Below, piece by piece: positions 43,601 through 52,730 of a stretch of 64,000 bases of DNA. How positions within the stretch are numbered: the first letter of the stretch is position 1; each line of letters begins with the position of its first letter. A model generated the notes under the pieces. The model made no database searches, was not told where the DNA came from, and saw only the letters and a program-made list of their open reading frames with translations. Both the position numbers and the translations under genes were made by a program. The stretch is from Streptomyces sp. CB02959 (GTDB lineage Bacteria; Actinomycetota; Actinomycetes; Streptomycetales; Streptomycetaceae), in assembly GCF_002803155.1 (NCBI RefSeq), contig NZ_NNBP01000001.1, forward strand, positions 620,001 to 684,000, given 5' to 3'.

Positions 43601-44248
43601 TCAGCGCTCGTAGGCGCCCAGATCCTTGATCACAGTGAAGCCCAGGCCGTAGGCGCTCATCCCGCGCCCGTAGGCGCCCAGGTGGACCCCCTCCGGCCCG
43701 CCCTCGCCGGCGGACCCGGCGAGCACCCAGCCGTACTCGGACTCCCGGTAGCAGAACGGCGTCGGCACCCCGTCCACCGGGAGCATCAGCTCGCTCCAGG
43801 TCTCCCCGCCGAGGTCGTCGGCCAACTCCCAGGCGAGCATGGTCTGCTGGTCCAACCAGTCCTGGCGCAGCGTCCGGTCCATCTGGGTCGGCCAGGTGTG
43901 CGCGAGCAGACCGGATCCGGCGAGCCAGGCGGCGGTCGAGACCGAGGTGGCCTCCAGGACGCCGGTGCCGTCCGCGCTGCGCCGTACGGGGCGGCTGGCG
44001 ACCGTCACCACCACCGCGAACCGCTCGTCCTCGGGGTTCTCCACCTTGATGGTGGGCTCCACGCCATGACCGGTCGCGCCGTGCTCGACGGTGCCGTCCG
44101 CGGCCGAGCCCACCTGCATCAGCCAGCGCGGTCCGGTGAACGCCTCATCGAGGCCGTACCACGGGAACCCGGCCAGCAGATAGCCGTCGACCTTCCGGCC
44201 GGTACCGGCGGCCACCTGGTCGGTGGCTGTCCGACTCGTCGTCTCCAT
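43601..44248 (-). CDS. conserved hypothetical cytoplasmic protein
   Basis: 215 aa with no signal peptide or membrane helix. Recognisable blocks: YLLAGFPWYGLDEAFTGPRWLMQV, TIKVENPEDERFAVVVTVASRPVRRS, LLAHTWPTQMDRTLRQDWLDQQTMLAWEL and CYRESEYGWVLAGSAG. The beta-rich pattern is not one I can name. ATG 44248. Lies just downstream of tatB on the same strand. Confidence 0.85.
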   Translation of the reverse strand: METTSRTATDQVAAGTGRKVDGYLLAGFPWYGLDEAFTGPRWLMQVGSAADGTVEHGATGHGVEPTIKVENPEDERFAVVVTVASRPVRRSADGTGVLEATSVSTAAWLAGSGLLAHTWPTQMDRTLRQDWLDQQTMLAWELADDLGGETWSELMLPVDGVPTPFCYRESEYGWVLAGSAGEGGPEGVHLGAYGRGMSAYGLGFTVIKDLGAYER

Positions 44249-44365
44249 CTGCGCGGAGCCTCCTCGTTGCCCTGCGTCGTGGGCGGCCCGCCCCCCTCAG
44301 GCGACCTCACCCCGGACACCGGGAGCATAGCCAGTGGGGTCAACACAGCCGGGCATACGAGATTC

Positions 44366-44866
44366 TCAGGTCGCGTCGGCGTCGAAGGGCGGCGGCTCAC
44401 GGCGGGACGGGTCCGTGGCCTTGGTGAACATGTCCGGACGGCCGGCGGAAGCGGCCGGGGACTCCTTGGACAGGCTCAGGGGGGCGCCATCGGCGGACGC
44501 GGCGGGAGCGGCGGGCGCGGAGTTAGGCGCGGTGGAATCCCGCACCGCCTCGGTGACCTCGGCCATCTCCTTCTTCAGGTCGAAGCCGTCGCGGATCTCC
44601 GCGAGATCCCGCAGGCCGTACTCGTCCTTCTCCAGGACGTGCTTGCGGACGAAGTTCCGCGGCTTGAGGTCCTCGAACTCGAAGTCCTTGAACTCCGGGC
44701 CGAGCTCGTTGCGGATGTCTTCCTTGGCGTTGTCCGAGAACGCCCGCACCTTGCGGATGAAGCCGGTGACGTCCTGGATGACCTTGGGGAGCTTCTCCGG
44801 TCCGAAGATGAGCACCGCGAGGACCACGATCGCAACCAGCTCTAGGGGTCCTATGTCGAAGAACAC
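44366..44866 (-). CDS. tatB: Sec-independent translocase subunit TatB
   Basis: 166 aa. The single N-terminal helix with the TatB signature FFDIGPLELVAIVVLAVLIFGPEKLPKVIQD (conserved Glu, and FGPEKLP hinge) is followed by an amphipathic helix and an acidic, Ala-rich tail. GTG 44866 has AAGGAG upstream. Forms the twin-arginine receptor with TatC for folded-protein export. Position after htrA matches mycobacteria, coupling export capacity to the envelope-stress operon. Confidence 0.95.
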   Translation of the reverse strand: MFFDIGPLELVAIVVLAVLIFGPEKLPKVIQDVTGFIRKVRAFSDNAKEDIRNELGPEFKDFEFEDLKPRNFVRKHVLEKDEYGLRDLAEIRDGFDLKKEMAEVTEAVRDSTAPNSAPAAPAASADGAPLSLSKESPAASAGRPDMFTKATDPSRREPPPFDADAT

Positions 44867-44983
44867 CTTGCAGCTCCTTGGGGTATCCGCGGCCTTCGGG
44901 GGCCTTTGGGCCAAGGCCACCTCTCACGGTACCTGGCCACGGGCGTCGGGCGGGAGTCGCCCGTGCCAACACCGTGAAAACGA

Positions 44984-47203
44984 TCAGTTCCGGGCTGAGG
45001 AACCCAGTGTCAACCGGACGGACCGCTCCGCGCCGTCGCGCTGGACCGTCAGCGTGAGCGTGTCGCCCGGCCGGTGGCTGCGCACCTTGATGATCAGCTC
45101 CTCGCCGCTGTGCACCGGCGCACCGTCCACCTGGGTGATCACGTCGCCCGGCCGGAGGCCCGCCTTGGCGCCGGGCCCGCCCGGGGTGATCGGCTGCGCG
45201 CCGGCCTTGCCGCCCTCGGTGACCCGGGCGCCGTCGCCGGCGTACTCCATCTCCAACGTCACCCCGATCACCGGGTGGGTGGCCCGGCCGGTGTTGATCA
45301 GTTCCTCGGCGACCCGCTTGGCCTGGTTGATCGGTATGGCGAAGCCCAGCCCGATGCTGCCGCCCTGCCCGCTGCCGCCGTCCAGTCCGCCGCCGCTGCC
45401 GCCGCTGCTGTCGCTGCCGCTGCCGCTGTCGCTGTCGGCCGCCCGGATCGCGCTGTTGATCCCGATCACCCGGGCCTTGCCGTCCACCAGCGGCCCACCC
45501 GAATTGCCGGGGTTGATGGGTGCGTCGGTCTGGAGCGCGTCGACGTACGACACGTCGCTGCCGTCGCCCTTCTTGCCGCCCGCCGTGATCGGGCGCTGCT
45601 TGGCGCTGATGATCCCGGACGTGACGGTGTTGGCCAGGTCGAAGGGCGCGCCGATCGCCACCACCGGGTCGCCGACCTGTGCCGCGTCCGAGTCGCCGAG
45701 GGTGAGCGGGTGCAGCCCGGTGACGCCCTCGACCTGCACCACCGCGAGGTCGTAGCCGCCGTCCCGACCGACGACCTTCGCCCGGGCGGTCTGCCCGCCG
45801 CTGAACGTCACCGATATCTCGCCGCCGGCCCCGGCCGATTCGACGACGTGGTTGTTGGTGAGGATGTGGCCCTGCCGGTCGAGCACGAAGCCGGTGCCGG
45901 TGCCCTGCTCGGCGTTGCCGCGGACGTGCAGGGTCACCACACCGGGCAGCGCCGCCCGGGCGATCCCGGCGACGCTCTCCGGGCTGCGGCTCCCCTCGCC
46001 CCCGGCCACCTGCGGCAACTTGATGTCGTCGATGCCGCCGTACCGCTCGATGTACGCCCCGGCCACCCCACCGGCACCGCCCGCGAGCAACGCCAGCGCC
46101 ACGGCGGCGAAGACCAGCGCGGGGCGCCGGCCGCGCCGCCGGGGCGCGGGCAGCACGACCGGTCCGGCGGACGGGGGCACGCTCCAGGGGTCGTACTGCC
46201 GCCAGGCGGCCGGCGCGGCCGGGGGCGCGGGGCGGGGGCCGCCGTCGCCGGGGTGCGGGACGAAACCGCCCTCGGCGGGCTCGGGGGCGGGCGGCGGCGG
46301 TCCGGCGGCGGGCCCGACGGCCGCTTCCGGGGCCGTGGAGTGGCCCACCGGGGCGTCCGGCGCCCCGAAACGACCGGCCGGGGTGTGTGGACCGGCGGGT
46401 CGCCGTTCGGCGTCCTGCGGGGCGGCGGGGGCCGCCGGCGCCCCACCGGGTGCCACGGCAGCCGGAGCGGGCGGCAGCACGGTGCCGTGGGCCGGGGTGG
46501 CCGTCGGCCGCTGGACGAGCGGGGCGGGCGCCCACGGGCCCGGGCCGCCGTACGGGGGCGTGCTGTACGGGTCCTCGGGGTGCAGCGGCTGCTGCCGGGG
46601 CGCGGTGGGGGAACCGGCCGGCGGTTCGGTGCGCGGGTCGGGCCGGGTGCCACCGGTCGCGGCCTCGGCGTCCGGGCCGGGCTGCCGCTGCGCGCCGGCG
46701 GCGGGCACCTGACCGAGCGTCATGGTCGCGGCGGGGCGCTCCGGCGCGGCCGGCGCGTCCTCGGCCGGGGGTGCACCGGCGGGCTCCACTGCGGACGCCG
46801 GCTCCGCGGGCGCGGCCGGCGCCGCGGCCTCCGGTACGGGCGCCGCCCCGGGTATCTCCACCGGCGCGACGGCCGACTCCCGGGCGGCACCGGCCGGTTG
46901 GGCATCGGCGACCGCTCCGGAGTCACCGGCGAAGGCGGCAGTTCGGGGGTCGCCGGCAGCACGGGGGGCTCCGGCGGGCGGAGCCGCACCGGCCGCGGGC
47001 CGCGGCGGGCTGACGACCCAGTCGCCGGACTCCTCCGCGCCGGACGCGCCGGACGCACCGGACGCACCGGACGCACCGGACGCGCCGGACGCACCGGCCT
47101 CCGGTCCGCCGGCCGCCGTCCGGGCGGGCTGCCCGGGCCCCGGACCCTGCTCCGGGCGGCTCCACCACTTCAGCTTGGGCCCGGCGGCCTTCGCGTCGTC
47201 CAT
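44984..47203 (-). CDS. HtrA-like trypsin/PDZ serine protease
   Basis: 739 aa. The cytoplasmic N-terminal 350 residues are Pro/Ala/Gly-rich with an SGA repeat near residues 38-55. One membrane helix (about 360-385) anchors an extracytoplasmic chymotrypsin-fold protease: His in TNNHVV (about 451), Asp in DLAVVQVEG (about 486), Ser in NPGNSGGPL (about 567). A Ser/Gly linker ([16 protein letters not shown]) and a C-terminal PDZ domain (GLRPGDVITQVDGAPV) follow. ATG 47203 has GGGGAG close upstream. Degrades misfolded exported proteins and follows the sigma/anti-sigma pair, the mycobacterial sigE-rseA-htrA arrangement. Confidence 0.93.
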   Translation of the reverse strand: MDDAKAAGPKLKWWSRPEQGPGPGQPARTAAGGPEAGASGASGASGASGASGASGAEESGDWVVSPPRPAAGAAPPAGAPRAAGDPRTAAFAGDSGAVADAQPAGAARESAVAPVEIPGAAPVPEAAAPAAPAEPASAVEPAGAPPAEDAPAAPERPAATMTLGQVPAAGAQRQPGPDAEAATGGTRPDPRTEPPAGSPTAPRQQPLHPEDPYSTPPYGGPGPWAPAPLVQRPTATPAHGTVLPPAPAAVAPGGAPAAPAAPQDAERRPAGPHTPAGRFGAPDAPVGHSTAPEAAVGPAAGPPPPAPEPAEGGFVPHPGDGGPRPAPPAAPAAWRQYDPWSVPPSAGPVVLPAPRRRGRRPALVFAAVALALLAGGAGGVAGAYIERYGGIDDIKLPQVAGGEGSRSPESVAGIARAALPGVVTLHVRGNAEQGTGTGFVLDRQGHILTNNHVVESAGAGGEISVTFSGGQTARAKVVGRDGGYDLAVVQVEGVTGLHPLTLGDSDAAQVGDPVVAIGAPFDLANTVTSGIISAKQRPITAGGKKGDGSDVSYVDALQTDAPINPGNSGGPLVDGKARVIGINSAIRAADSDSGSGSDSSGGSGGGLDGGSGQGGSIGLGFAIPINQAKRVAEELINTGRATHPVIGVTLEMEYAGDGARVTEGGKAGAQPITPGGPGAKAGLRPGDVITQVDGAPVHSGEELIIKVRSHRPGDTLTLTVQRDGAERSVRLTLGSSARN

Positions 47204-47357
47204 GCTCTCCCCAACAATTCGCCCGCGGCCCTGTGCGGGCCGCCACCACCACCTGGGGCCTGTCCGGCGACAGACCCGTGCGGTACGCGCCCCGGGCAGG
47301 GGCGCACCGCCCGAGAAGGGATTCAACCAGTTCCGGGCGGGGGCGCGCAGAGCCCGG

Positions 47358-48305
47358 TCAGTGCGGGCCGGCGGCGGACTGACCGGTGGGTGCCGGTGAG
47401 GCGAGCAGCGGCCGCATGGGCTCCAGCGGCGGCAGCGGGGGCGGGGTGCGCCGGATCGGGTCGTTGCCGCTGGTGGCGGCGAGCGGGGCGAAGCGGAACT
47501 CCGTCGCCGGGCCGGTGGCGGCTATCAGGGGCGAGAGGCCGAAACGGCCGGGCGCCGGGCTGAAGGCAGGCACCGCGTCCGTCGGCCGGGCACCGCCCGG
47601 CACCAGCAGCGACATCGGGCTGGGGGCGGGGGCCCCGGTCGGGTTGCTGGCGGAGGGCCAGGTGTCGGGACGGGGCTCGTGCGTGGCCCAGAACCCCGCG
47701 CCGCGGGAGAGCGCGAGGGAACCGGCCGCCGGATCGGCAGCGAGCGGGGTGACGGCGGTGCCGCTGCCCTCGGCGCGGGGACCGGGAGCGTCGACGGCCG
47801 CCTCCAACGGGAGGGCGCCACCGAGCGCGAACGCCGCCAACGAGACCGCCCCGGCCGCCGCGAACGCGAACCGGCGCCGCTGCGGCACACCGCGCTCCGG
47901 CAGCTGCACCCGGAAACCGCGGGCCCGCGGCTGGGCGGGGACGGCCGTCATGGCGCCGCCGAGGTGGTTCTCCGTCGGGACGTAGCCGAAGGCGCCGTCG
48001 CCGCCGGCGAACGCGCCGCGGCCGAAGGCGCCGTTGCCGAGCCGGCTGCCGGGCCCGTCGGAGTCACCGCCGGGCAACTGCTGAAGACGCGCCAGCAGCC
48101 CCTCGGACGGGCCGGGGGACAGCGCCTGCGCGAACACGTTTTTCAGCCGACGCTGCGCGTCGGCCTCCGCCTTGCACCTCCCGCACGTCGCGAGGTGCGC
48201 CAGCACCCGCTCTCGTGCGTCGTGCCCCAGTTCACCGTCGACCAGGGCTGCGAGGCGGTCGCCGAGATGGTGCTCGGCGGGGGACGGACCGCCACTGCCG
48301 CTCAC
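47358..48305 (-). CDS. zinc-finger anti-sigma factor (RseA-like)
   Basis: 315 aa. The N-terminal anti-sigma domain has H-x3-CxxC ([17 protein letters not shown]; zf-HC2/ZAS type) that binds the ECF sigma factor. A Gly-rich linker follows, then a probable membrane helix ([24 protein letters not shown], about 150-172) and an extracytoplasmic Pro/Ala-rich tail. GTG 48305 overlaps the sigma gene stop (GTGA), ensuring stoichiometric synthesis. Probably a membrane-bound redox- or stress-sensitive inhibitor. Confidence 0.92.
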   Translation of the reverse strand: MSGSGGPSPAEHHLGDRLAALVDGELGHDARERVLAHLATCGRCKAEADAQRRLKNVFAQALSPGPSEGLLARLQQLPGGDSDGPGSRLGNGAFGRGAFAGGDGAFGYVPTENHLGGAMTAVPAQPRARGFRVQLPERGVPQRRRFAFAAAGAVSLAAFALGGALPLEAAVDAPGPRAEGSGTAVTPLAADPAAGSLALSRGAGFWATHEPRPDTWPSASNPTGAPAPSPMSLLVPGGARPTDAVPAFSPAPGRFGLSPLIAATGPATEFRFAPLAATSGNDPIRRTPPPLPPLEPMRPLLASPAPTGQSAAGPH

Positions 48306-49114
48306 GCGATTCCGACCTCCCTGCTGGGCACCACGGACAGGGTCCGCTGCTGCTGCCGCTGCTCCTGCCGCTCTTCGGCACGGGCCTCGGGGGAGCGGTG
48401 CTTGAGCGCCTTGCGCAGGTGCGAGCGGCCCCGGTGGATCCGGCTGCGGACCGTGCCGAGCTTGACGCCGAGGGTCGCGGCGATCTCCTCGTACGACAGG
48501 CCCTCGATGTCGCAGAGCACCACGGCGGCACGGAATTCGGGCGCGAGGGTGTCCAGCGCGTGCTGCACGTCCGCGTCGAAGTGGGTGTCGTCGAACTGCT
48601 GCTGCGGCGCGGGCTCCCGGCTGGGCAGCTTCTCGGCGGCGTCGTCACCGAGCGCGTCGAAGCGGATGCGCTGGCGGCGGCGGACCATGTCCAGGAAGAG
48701 GTTGGTCGTGATGCGGTGCAGCCAGCCCTCGAAGGTGCCGGGGGTGTACGTCGACAGCGAGCGGAAGACGCGGACGAACACCTCCTGCGTGAGGTCCTCG
48801 GCGTCGTGCTGATTGCCGGTGAGGCGGTAGGCGAGGCGGTAGACCCGGGCACTGTGCGTGCTGACGATCTCCTCCCAGGTGGGCGGAGTCCACGCCTGCA
48901 CGTCCGCGTCGGCGGCGAAGGTCGCGGTGGGCGCGTCGGCGATGGGGGCCCCTCCCCTGGCCTTGGAGCTGTGGGAGCGGAAACGGTCAGCGGTGTTGGT
49001 CACGGATTTCGGCCCGGAGAACGACCGTCGCAAGCGCCTGCGCACTCTTCGGTCACCCGCCGCAGCCGCACCTCCCCTGGTGGCTCTGGTGGTGTCCAGT
49101 AGAGCCCCTACCAT
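48302..49114 (-). CDS. sigE: ECF RNA polymerase sigma factor (mycobacterial SigE-like)
   Basis: 270 aa. Region 2 ([40 protein letters not shown], then RIRFDALG) and region 4 ([52 protein letters not shown]) are complete. A basic N-terminal extension of about 60 residues precedes them. ATG 49114 ([11 protein letters not shown]) has GAGGTGG just upstream; an upstream in-frame ATG is possible. Operon with anti-sigma and probably HtrA. It corresponds to mycobacterial sigE by context, not to the S. coelicolor cell-wall sigma factor of the same name. Confidence 0.93.
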   Translation of the reverse strand: MVGALLDTTRATRGGAAAAGDRRVRRRLRRSFSGPKSVTNTADRFRSHSSKARGGAPIADAPTATFAADADVQAWTPPTWEEIVSTHSARVYRLAYRLTGNQHDAEDLTQEVFVRVFRSLSTYTPGTFEGWLHRITTNLFLDMVRRRQRIRFDALGDDAAEKLPSREPAPQQQFDDTHFDADVQHALDTLAPEFRAAVVLCDIEGLSYEEIAATLGVKLGTVRSRIHRGRSHLRKALKHRSPEARAEERQEQRQQQRTLSVVPSREVGIA

Positions 49115-49332
49115 ATCCACCTCGCCCGTTAGCTCCGGATAAGCAGTTTTGACCAGCATTTGGTGTGGCTTCTCGTCCTGCCGTGGCTCTCGCCCGGCCT
49201 CTTGCGCGGTATCCACCGGTGCGTCCCCCCGTCTCTCCCCCTTGCCTCTCCTAACGCCCGGTCCCATCTGCGGGTTCCCGCGCACAGCGGATACAGTCAC
49301 GGTTGCGTCAACTACGGGGACAGGAGAGGGCC

Positions 49333-49986
49333 ATTACCGGCAACCGGCAGACGAGCTTGGCATTCGCCGAGGCGTACGGCGCCGGGACCATCGACGAAGC
49401 CGCCCACGCCGCCCTGCTCTGGTGCCGCGACCGCGCCCGGGAGGTCGGTGTCCGCGCGGTGACCGCCGGCACCGGCGCGGCCCTGCGCATGCTCGCCGCC
49501 ACCGCGGACGCCAAGGCGGTCGCCGAGATCGGCACCGGCACCGGAGTGTCGGGCATCTACCTCCTGCACGGCATGCGCCCGGACGGCGTGCTGACCACCG
49601 TGGACCTCGAACCGGAGCGGCAGGCCTTCGCCAAGCAGGCGTTCCGCGCCGCGGGCTTCGCCGGCAACCGCGCCCGCTTCATCCCCGGCCGGGCCCTGGA
49701 CGTCCTGCCGCGACTGGCGGACGGCGGCTACGACCTCGTCTTCTGCGACGGCGACCTCCTGGAGTACCTGGAGTACCTCGCTGAATCGTTGCGTCTGCTG
49801 CGCCCCGGCGGCCTGGTCTGCTTCCAGGGCGTCTTCGCGGACGGCCGGACGGTCGACTCCGCGGAGCAGCCGGCGGAGGTGCTGCGGGTCCGCGAGCTCC
49901 TCCGGACGGTACGGGAGAGCAACGCGCTGGTGCCGGCCCTGCTGCCGGTCGGCGACGGGCTGCTCTGCGCGGTCAAGCGCGGCTGA
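49333..49986 (+). CDS. SAM-dependent O-methyltransferase (class I, caffeoyl-CoA type)
   Basis: 217 aa from the start chosen. SAM-binding motif [21 protein letters not shown], acidic motif [19 protein letters not shown], and YDLVFCDGD at motif III are typical of the COMT-like family. The protein conserved with relatives begins [14 protein letters not shown], preceded here by ATT at 49333 with GGAGAGGG at ideal distance. The nearest usual start is TTG 49303, which lacks a ribosome site. Divergent from the sigma gene, as Rv1220c is from sigE. Substrate unknown. Confidence 0.88.
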   Translation: MTGNRQTSLAFAEAYGAGTIDEAAHAALLWCRDRAREVGVRAVTAGTGAALRMLAATADAKAVAEIGTGTGVSGIYLLHGMRPDGVLTTVDLEPERQAFAKQAFRAAGFAGNRARFIPGRALDVLPRLADGGYDLVFCDGDLLEYLEYLAESLRLLRPGGLVCFQGVFADGRTVDSAEQPAEVLRVRELLRTVRESNALVPALLPVGDGLLCAVKRG

Positions 49987-50047
49987 ACCGGCCGCCCCGG
50001 CCCGTGCCGGGCCCGGGTCCGCCGGCGGGCGCAGGGGTACGAAACGG

Positions 50048-50092
50048 CCCCGGCACGTGGCGCGCCTTGTGCTGGCGCGCCGCGTGCCGGGG
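50048..50092. terminator. bidirectional hairpin terminator
   Basis: CCCCGGCACG (50048-50057) with CGTGCCGGGG (50083-50092), extended by cgcgcc/ggcgcg inside. Lies between the convergent methyltransferase and DUF3117 genes. Confidence 0.88.
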
Positions 50093-50160
50093 CCGGGGTT
50101 TCCGGCTGGAGGTACTCGGGGTGGAATCCCCGAAAGACCGCAGCGGTTTCTCCGCCCTCG

Positions 50161-50328
50161 TCAGACGGTGACCTTCTCCAGGGCCTCACCCAGGGCCTTG
50201 GCTTCGTCGGGGGTCAGCTCGACGACGAGCCGCCCGCCGCCTTCGAGCGGAACGCGCATGACGATGCCCCGCCCCTCCTTGGTCACCTCGAGCGGGCCGT
50301 CGCCCGTCCGCGGCTTCATGGCCGCCAT
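50161..50328 (-). CDS. DUF3117 small protein
   Basis: 55-aa conserved actinobacterial protein: MAAMKPRTGDGPLEVTKEG, then GIVMRVPLEGGGRLVVELTPDEAKALGEAL. ATG 50328 has AAGGGG upstream. A compact beta-alpha fold is likely. The same gene is Rv1211 in M. tuberculosis, near tag and the DivIVA-domain gene, as here. Role unknown. Confidence 0.93.
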   Translation of the reverse strand: MAAMKPRTGDGPLEVTKEGRGIVMRVPLEGGGRLVVELTPDEAKALGEALEKVTV

Positions 50329-50651
50329 GCTCGTTCCCCTTCCTGAAACCAGCTCATCGCAGCCGGCGGCCTTGATAGGCGCGTGTCACCGGCGTCGAAC
50401 ACATTGCTTCCAGGCCATTATCCCGCATCGAACGACCCGATGACCAACATCAGGGGGGATCCCTTTGGCAACGCGCTCCCGCAAACCCACCCAATTCGGG
50501 GAGCGGGCTGCGATACTTCGCCACTCTCCACCATCCGGCACGCCCGCAATCTTTGACGTACGTCACATGCCGACGGTGGATGATCTCCGGCATCCTGAGC
50601 GCTGGCTGCCGTTACCGGGCAGTCCAGAGCCGCGACGGAGGGGACTCCACT
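50329..50651. other. divergent promoter region DUF3117 / enoyl-CoA hydratase
   Basis: 323 bp, no gene seen. Noticeably less GC-rich than the surroundings around 50380-50580, with the perfect palindrome TGACGTACGTCA at 50554-50565. Confidence 0.6.
50554..50565. promoter_or_regulatory. perfect 12-bp palindrome TGACGTACGTCA
   Basis: Self-complementary site 87 bp upstream of the enoyl-CoA hydratase start; candidate repressor operator. Confidence 0.45.
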
Positions 50652-51452
50652 ATGGCCGACACCGTGCTCTACGACGTGACCGACGGACTGGCGACGGTCA
50701 CGCTCAACCGCCCCGACGCGATGAACGCGATGAACACGGAGGCGAAGGTCGCGCTCCGGGACGTCCTCCAGGAGGCCGCCGCCGACCCGGCCGTGCGCGC
50801 GGTGCTGCTGACCGCCACCGGGCGCGCGTTCTGCGTCGGGCAGGACCTCAAGGAACACATCGGGCTGCTGGCCGAGGACCGGGAGACCGGCGCCGGGCGC
50901 ACCATGAACACCGTGCGGGAGCACTACAACCCCATCGTTACGGCGCTGGCCGGGATGCCCAAGCCGGTGGTGGCCGGGGTCAACGGGGTCGCCGCGGGCG
51001 CCGGCGCGGGGTTCGCGCTGGCCGCCGACTACCGCGTGGTCGCCGACACCGCCTCGTTCAACACCTCGTTCGCGGGCGTCGCGCTGACCGCCGACTCGGG
51101 GGTGTCCTGGACGCTGCCGCGGCTGATCGGCCACGGCCGCGCCGCCGACCTGCTGCTCTTCCCGCGCTCGATCGGCGCCCAGGAGGCCCGTGAGCTGGGC
51201 ATCGCCAACCAGGTCGTCCCGGCCGACGAACTGGCCGACGCGGCCGCCGCGGTGGCCCGCCGGCTGGCCGAGGGGCCGACCGCCGCCTACGCCGCGATCA
51301 AGGAGTCGCTGGCCTACGGCGCCGGGCACGCGCTCGCCGAGACCCTGGGCAAGGAGGACGAGCTCCAGGTCCGGGCCGGCGCGTCGGAGGACCACCACCG
51401 CGCGGTGCAGGCGTTCGTCAAGAAGGAGAAGCCGGTCTTCCTGGGACGGTGA
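50652..51452 (+). CDS. enoyl-CoA hydratase/isomerase family protein
   Basis: 266 aa, crotonase fold. ATVTLNRPDAMNAMNTEA, RAVLLTATGRAFCVGQDLKEH (first oxyanion-hole segment) and KPVVAGVNGVAAGAGAGFALAADYRV (second) are the family hallmarks. The Asp in TADSG fits PaaG/PaaB-like isomerases rather than the Glu pair of classical hydratases. ATG 50652 follows GGAGGGG. Acts in fatty-acid or aromatic acyl-CoA catabolism; exact substrate unknown. Confidence 0.92.
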   Translation: MADTVLYDVTDGLATVTLNRPDAMNAMNTEAKVALRDVLQEAAADPAVRAVLLTATGRAFCVGQDLKEHIGLLAEDRETGAGRTMNTVREHYNPIVTALAGMPKPVVAGVNGVAAGAGAGFALAADYRVVADTASFNTSFAGVALTADSGVSWTLPRLIGHGRAADLLLFPRSIGAQEARELGIANQVVPADELADAAAAVARRLAEGPTAAYAAIKESLAYGAGHALAETLGKEDELQVRAGASEDHHRAVQAFVKKEKPVFLGR

Positions 51453-51538
51453 CGCCGACGCCCGGCCGCCCCGGCGGACGGCAGGCCCGGCGGACGGCAG
51501 GCCCGGCCGGAGCGCCGCCCCGCGTCGGCCGGGCGAGG

Positions 51539-52144
51539 TCAGCCGGCCGACGCGTCCACCGCCGCCCGCACATGGCAGTCCGCGAGGTGGTCGTTGACCA
51601 GGCCGCAGGCCTGCATCATGGCGTACGCGGTGGTGGGGCCGACGAACCGGAAGCCGCGCTTCTTGAGGTCCTTGGCGAGGGCGGTGGACTCCGCGGTCAC
51701 CGGCTGCACGTCGCCGGTGGTGTGCGGCACCGGGCGGCCGGGCCGGGCCGGGGCGTAGGACCAGATCAGGGCGTCGAGCTCGCCGGGGGCCAGCGCGGCG
51801 GCGAGCTTGGCGTTGGCGATCGTCGCGGTGATCTTGGCGCGGTTGCGGATGATCGACTGGTCGGTGAGGAGCCGCGCGGCGTCCTCGTCGGTGAACCGGG
51901 CCACCTCGGTGATCCGGAAGCCGGCGAACGCGGCGCGGAAGCCCTCGCGGCGCCGCAGGATGGTGATCCAGGAGAGCCCGGACTGGAACGCCTCCAGGCT
52001 CATCCGCTCGAAGAGCGCGTCGTCCCCGTGGACCGGCCGGCCCCACTCGGTGTCGTGGTAGGCGCGGTAGTCCGCCATCTGCTCCGACTCCATCCCCCAC
52101 GGACAGCGCGGGACCCCGTCGGGAGCCGTCACCACTCCGGTCAT
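51539..52144 (-). CDS. tag: DNA-3-methyladenine glycosylase I
   Basis: 201 aa. Opens with RCPWGMESEQMADYRAYHDTEWGRPVHGDDALFERMSLEAFQSGLSWITIL, the Tag signature including the zinc-binding Cys/His and the base-pocket residues. RNRAKITATIANAKL follows, and FVGPTTAYAMMQACGLVNDHLADCHV supplies the second zinc half. Base-excision repair of 3-methyladenine. ATG 52144 overlaps the DivIVA-domain gene stop (ATGA), as in the mycobacterial pair Rv1209-tagA. Confidence 0.96.
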   Translation of the reverse strand: MTGVVTAPDGVPRCPWGMESEQMADYRAYHDTEWGRPVHGDDALFERMSLEAFQSGLSWITILRRREGFRAAFAGFRITEVARFTDEDAARLLTDQSIIRNRAKITATIANAKLAAALAPGELDALIWSYAPARPGRPVPHTTGDVQPVTAESTALAKDLKKRGFRFVGPTTAYAMMQACGLVNDHLADCHVRAAVDASAG

Positions 52145-52635
52145 GACCGGCCCTCCCCTTCTCCTGGCGTCGTGTCGTCGTCCCCGTGCGCCGGGGCTTC
52201 CGGGTCACCGGGCCGCGCACCGCCGTCGCGCGGGTCCTCGGCGTCCGGGCCGGGCCGTCCGGGCTCCCCGGCCGGGGCGGACGCGGGCAGAACCTCGGTC
52301 ACGAGCCCCGCCCCGCCCATCGCCGAGGCGTGGGCGCCGGCCAGCGCCGCCTCCAGCTCGGCGATCCGGGCGTCCCGCTCGGCCAACTCGGCGCCGAGGC
52401 GGTCCAGCACGTCGTCGACGTCGTCCATGCGGTAACCGCGGACGGTGACCGGCAGCCGGACGGCGTCCACGTCGGCCCGGGCCAGCGGGCGGTCCGGCGG
52501 CAGCGGGTCGTGGAGCCCCGCGGGCTCGGCGTCGCGCAGTCCGCCGCCGTCCCCGCCGGCGTCACCCCCGCCGACTACGACCAGCGTGACCGCGGCCACC
52601 ACCACGACCATCGCGATCAGCATGAACCAGAACAC
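52141..52635 (-). CDS. DivIVA-domain membrane protein
   Basis: 164 aa. An N-terminal membrane helix (FWFMLIAMVVVVAAVTLVVVGG) is followed by the DivI1A motif VTVRGYRMDDVDDVLDRLGAELAERDARIAELE and an acidic Gly/Pro/Asp-rich tail. GTG 52635 has GGGGAG upstream. Likely positions at curved membrane or septum through the short coiled coil. Translationally coupled to tag. Confidence 0.9.
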   Translation of the reverse strand: MFWFMLIAMVVVVAAVTLVVVGGGDAGGDGGGLRDAEPAGLHDPLPPDRPLARADVDAVRLPVTVRGYRMDDVDDVLDRLGAELAERDARIAELEAALAGAHASAMGGAGLVTEVLPASAPAGEPGRPGPDAEDPRDGGARPGDPEAPAHGDDDTTPGEGEGRS

Positions 52636-52730
52636 GACCAACTCCCCGGACCTCAAGTGCCTGCACCGATCGTGCCATGCGGGTCCGACAGTTAGGGTCG
52701 CTCCCGGACCACGGAGAGGGAGTCAGGGAA

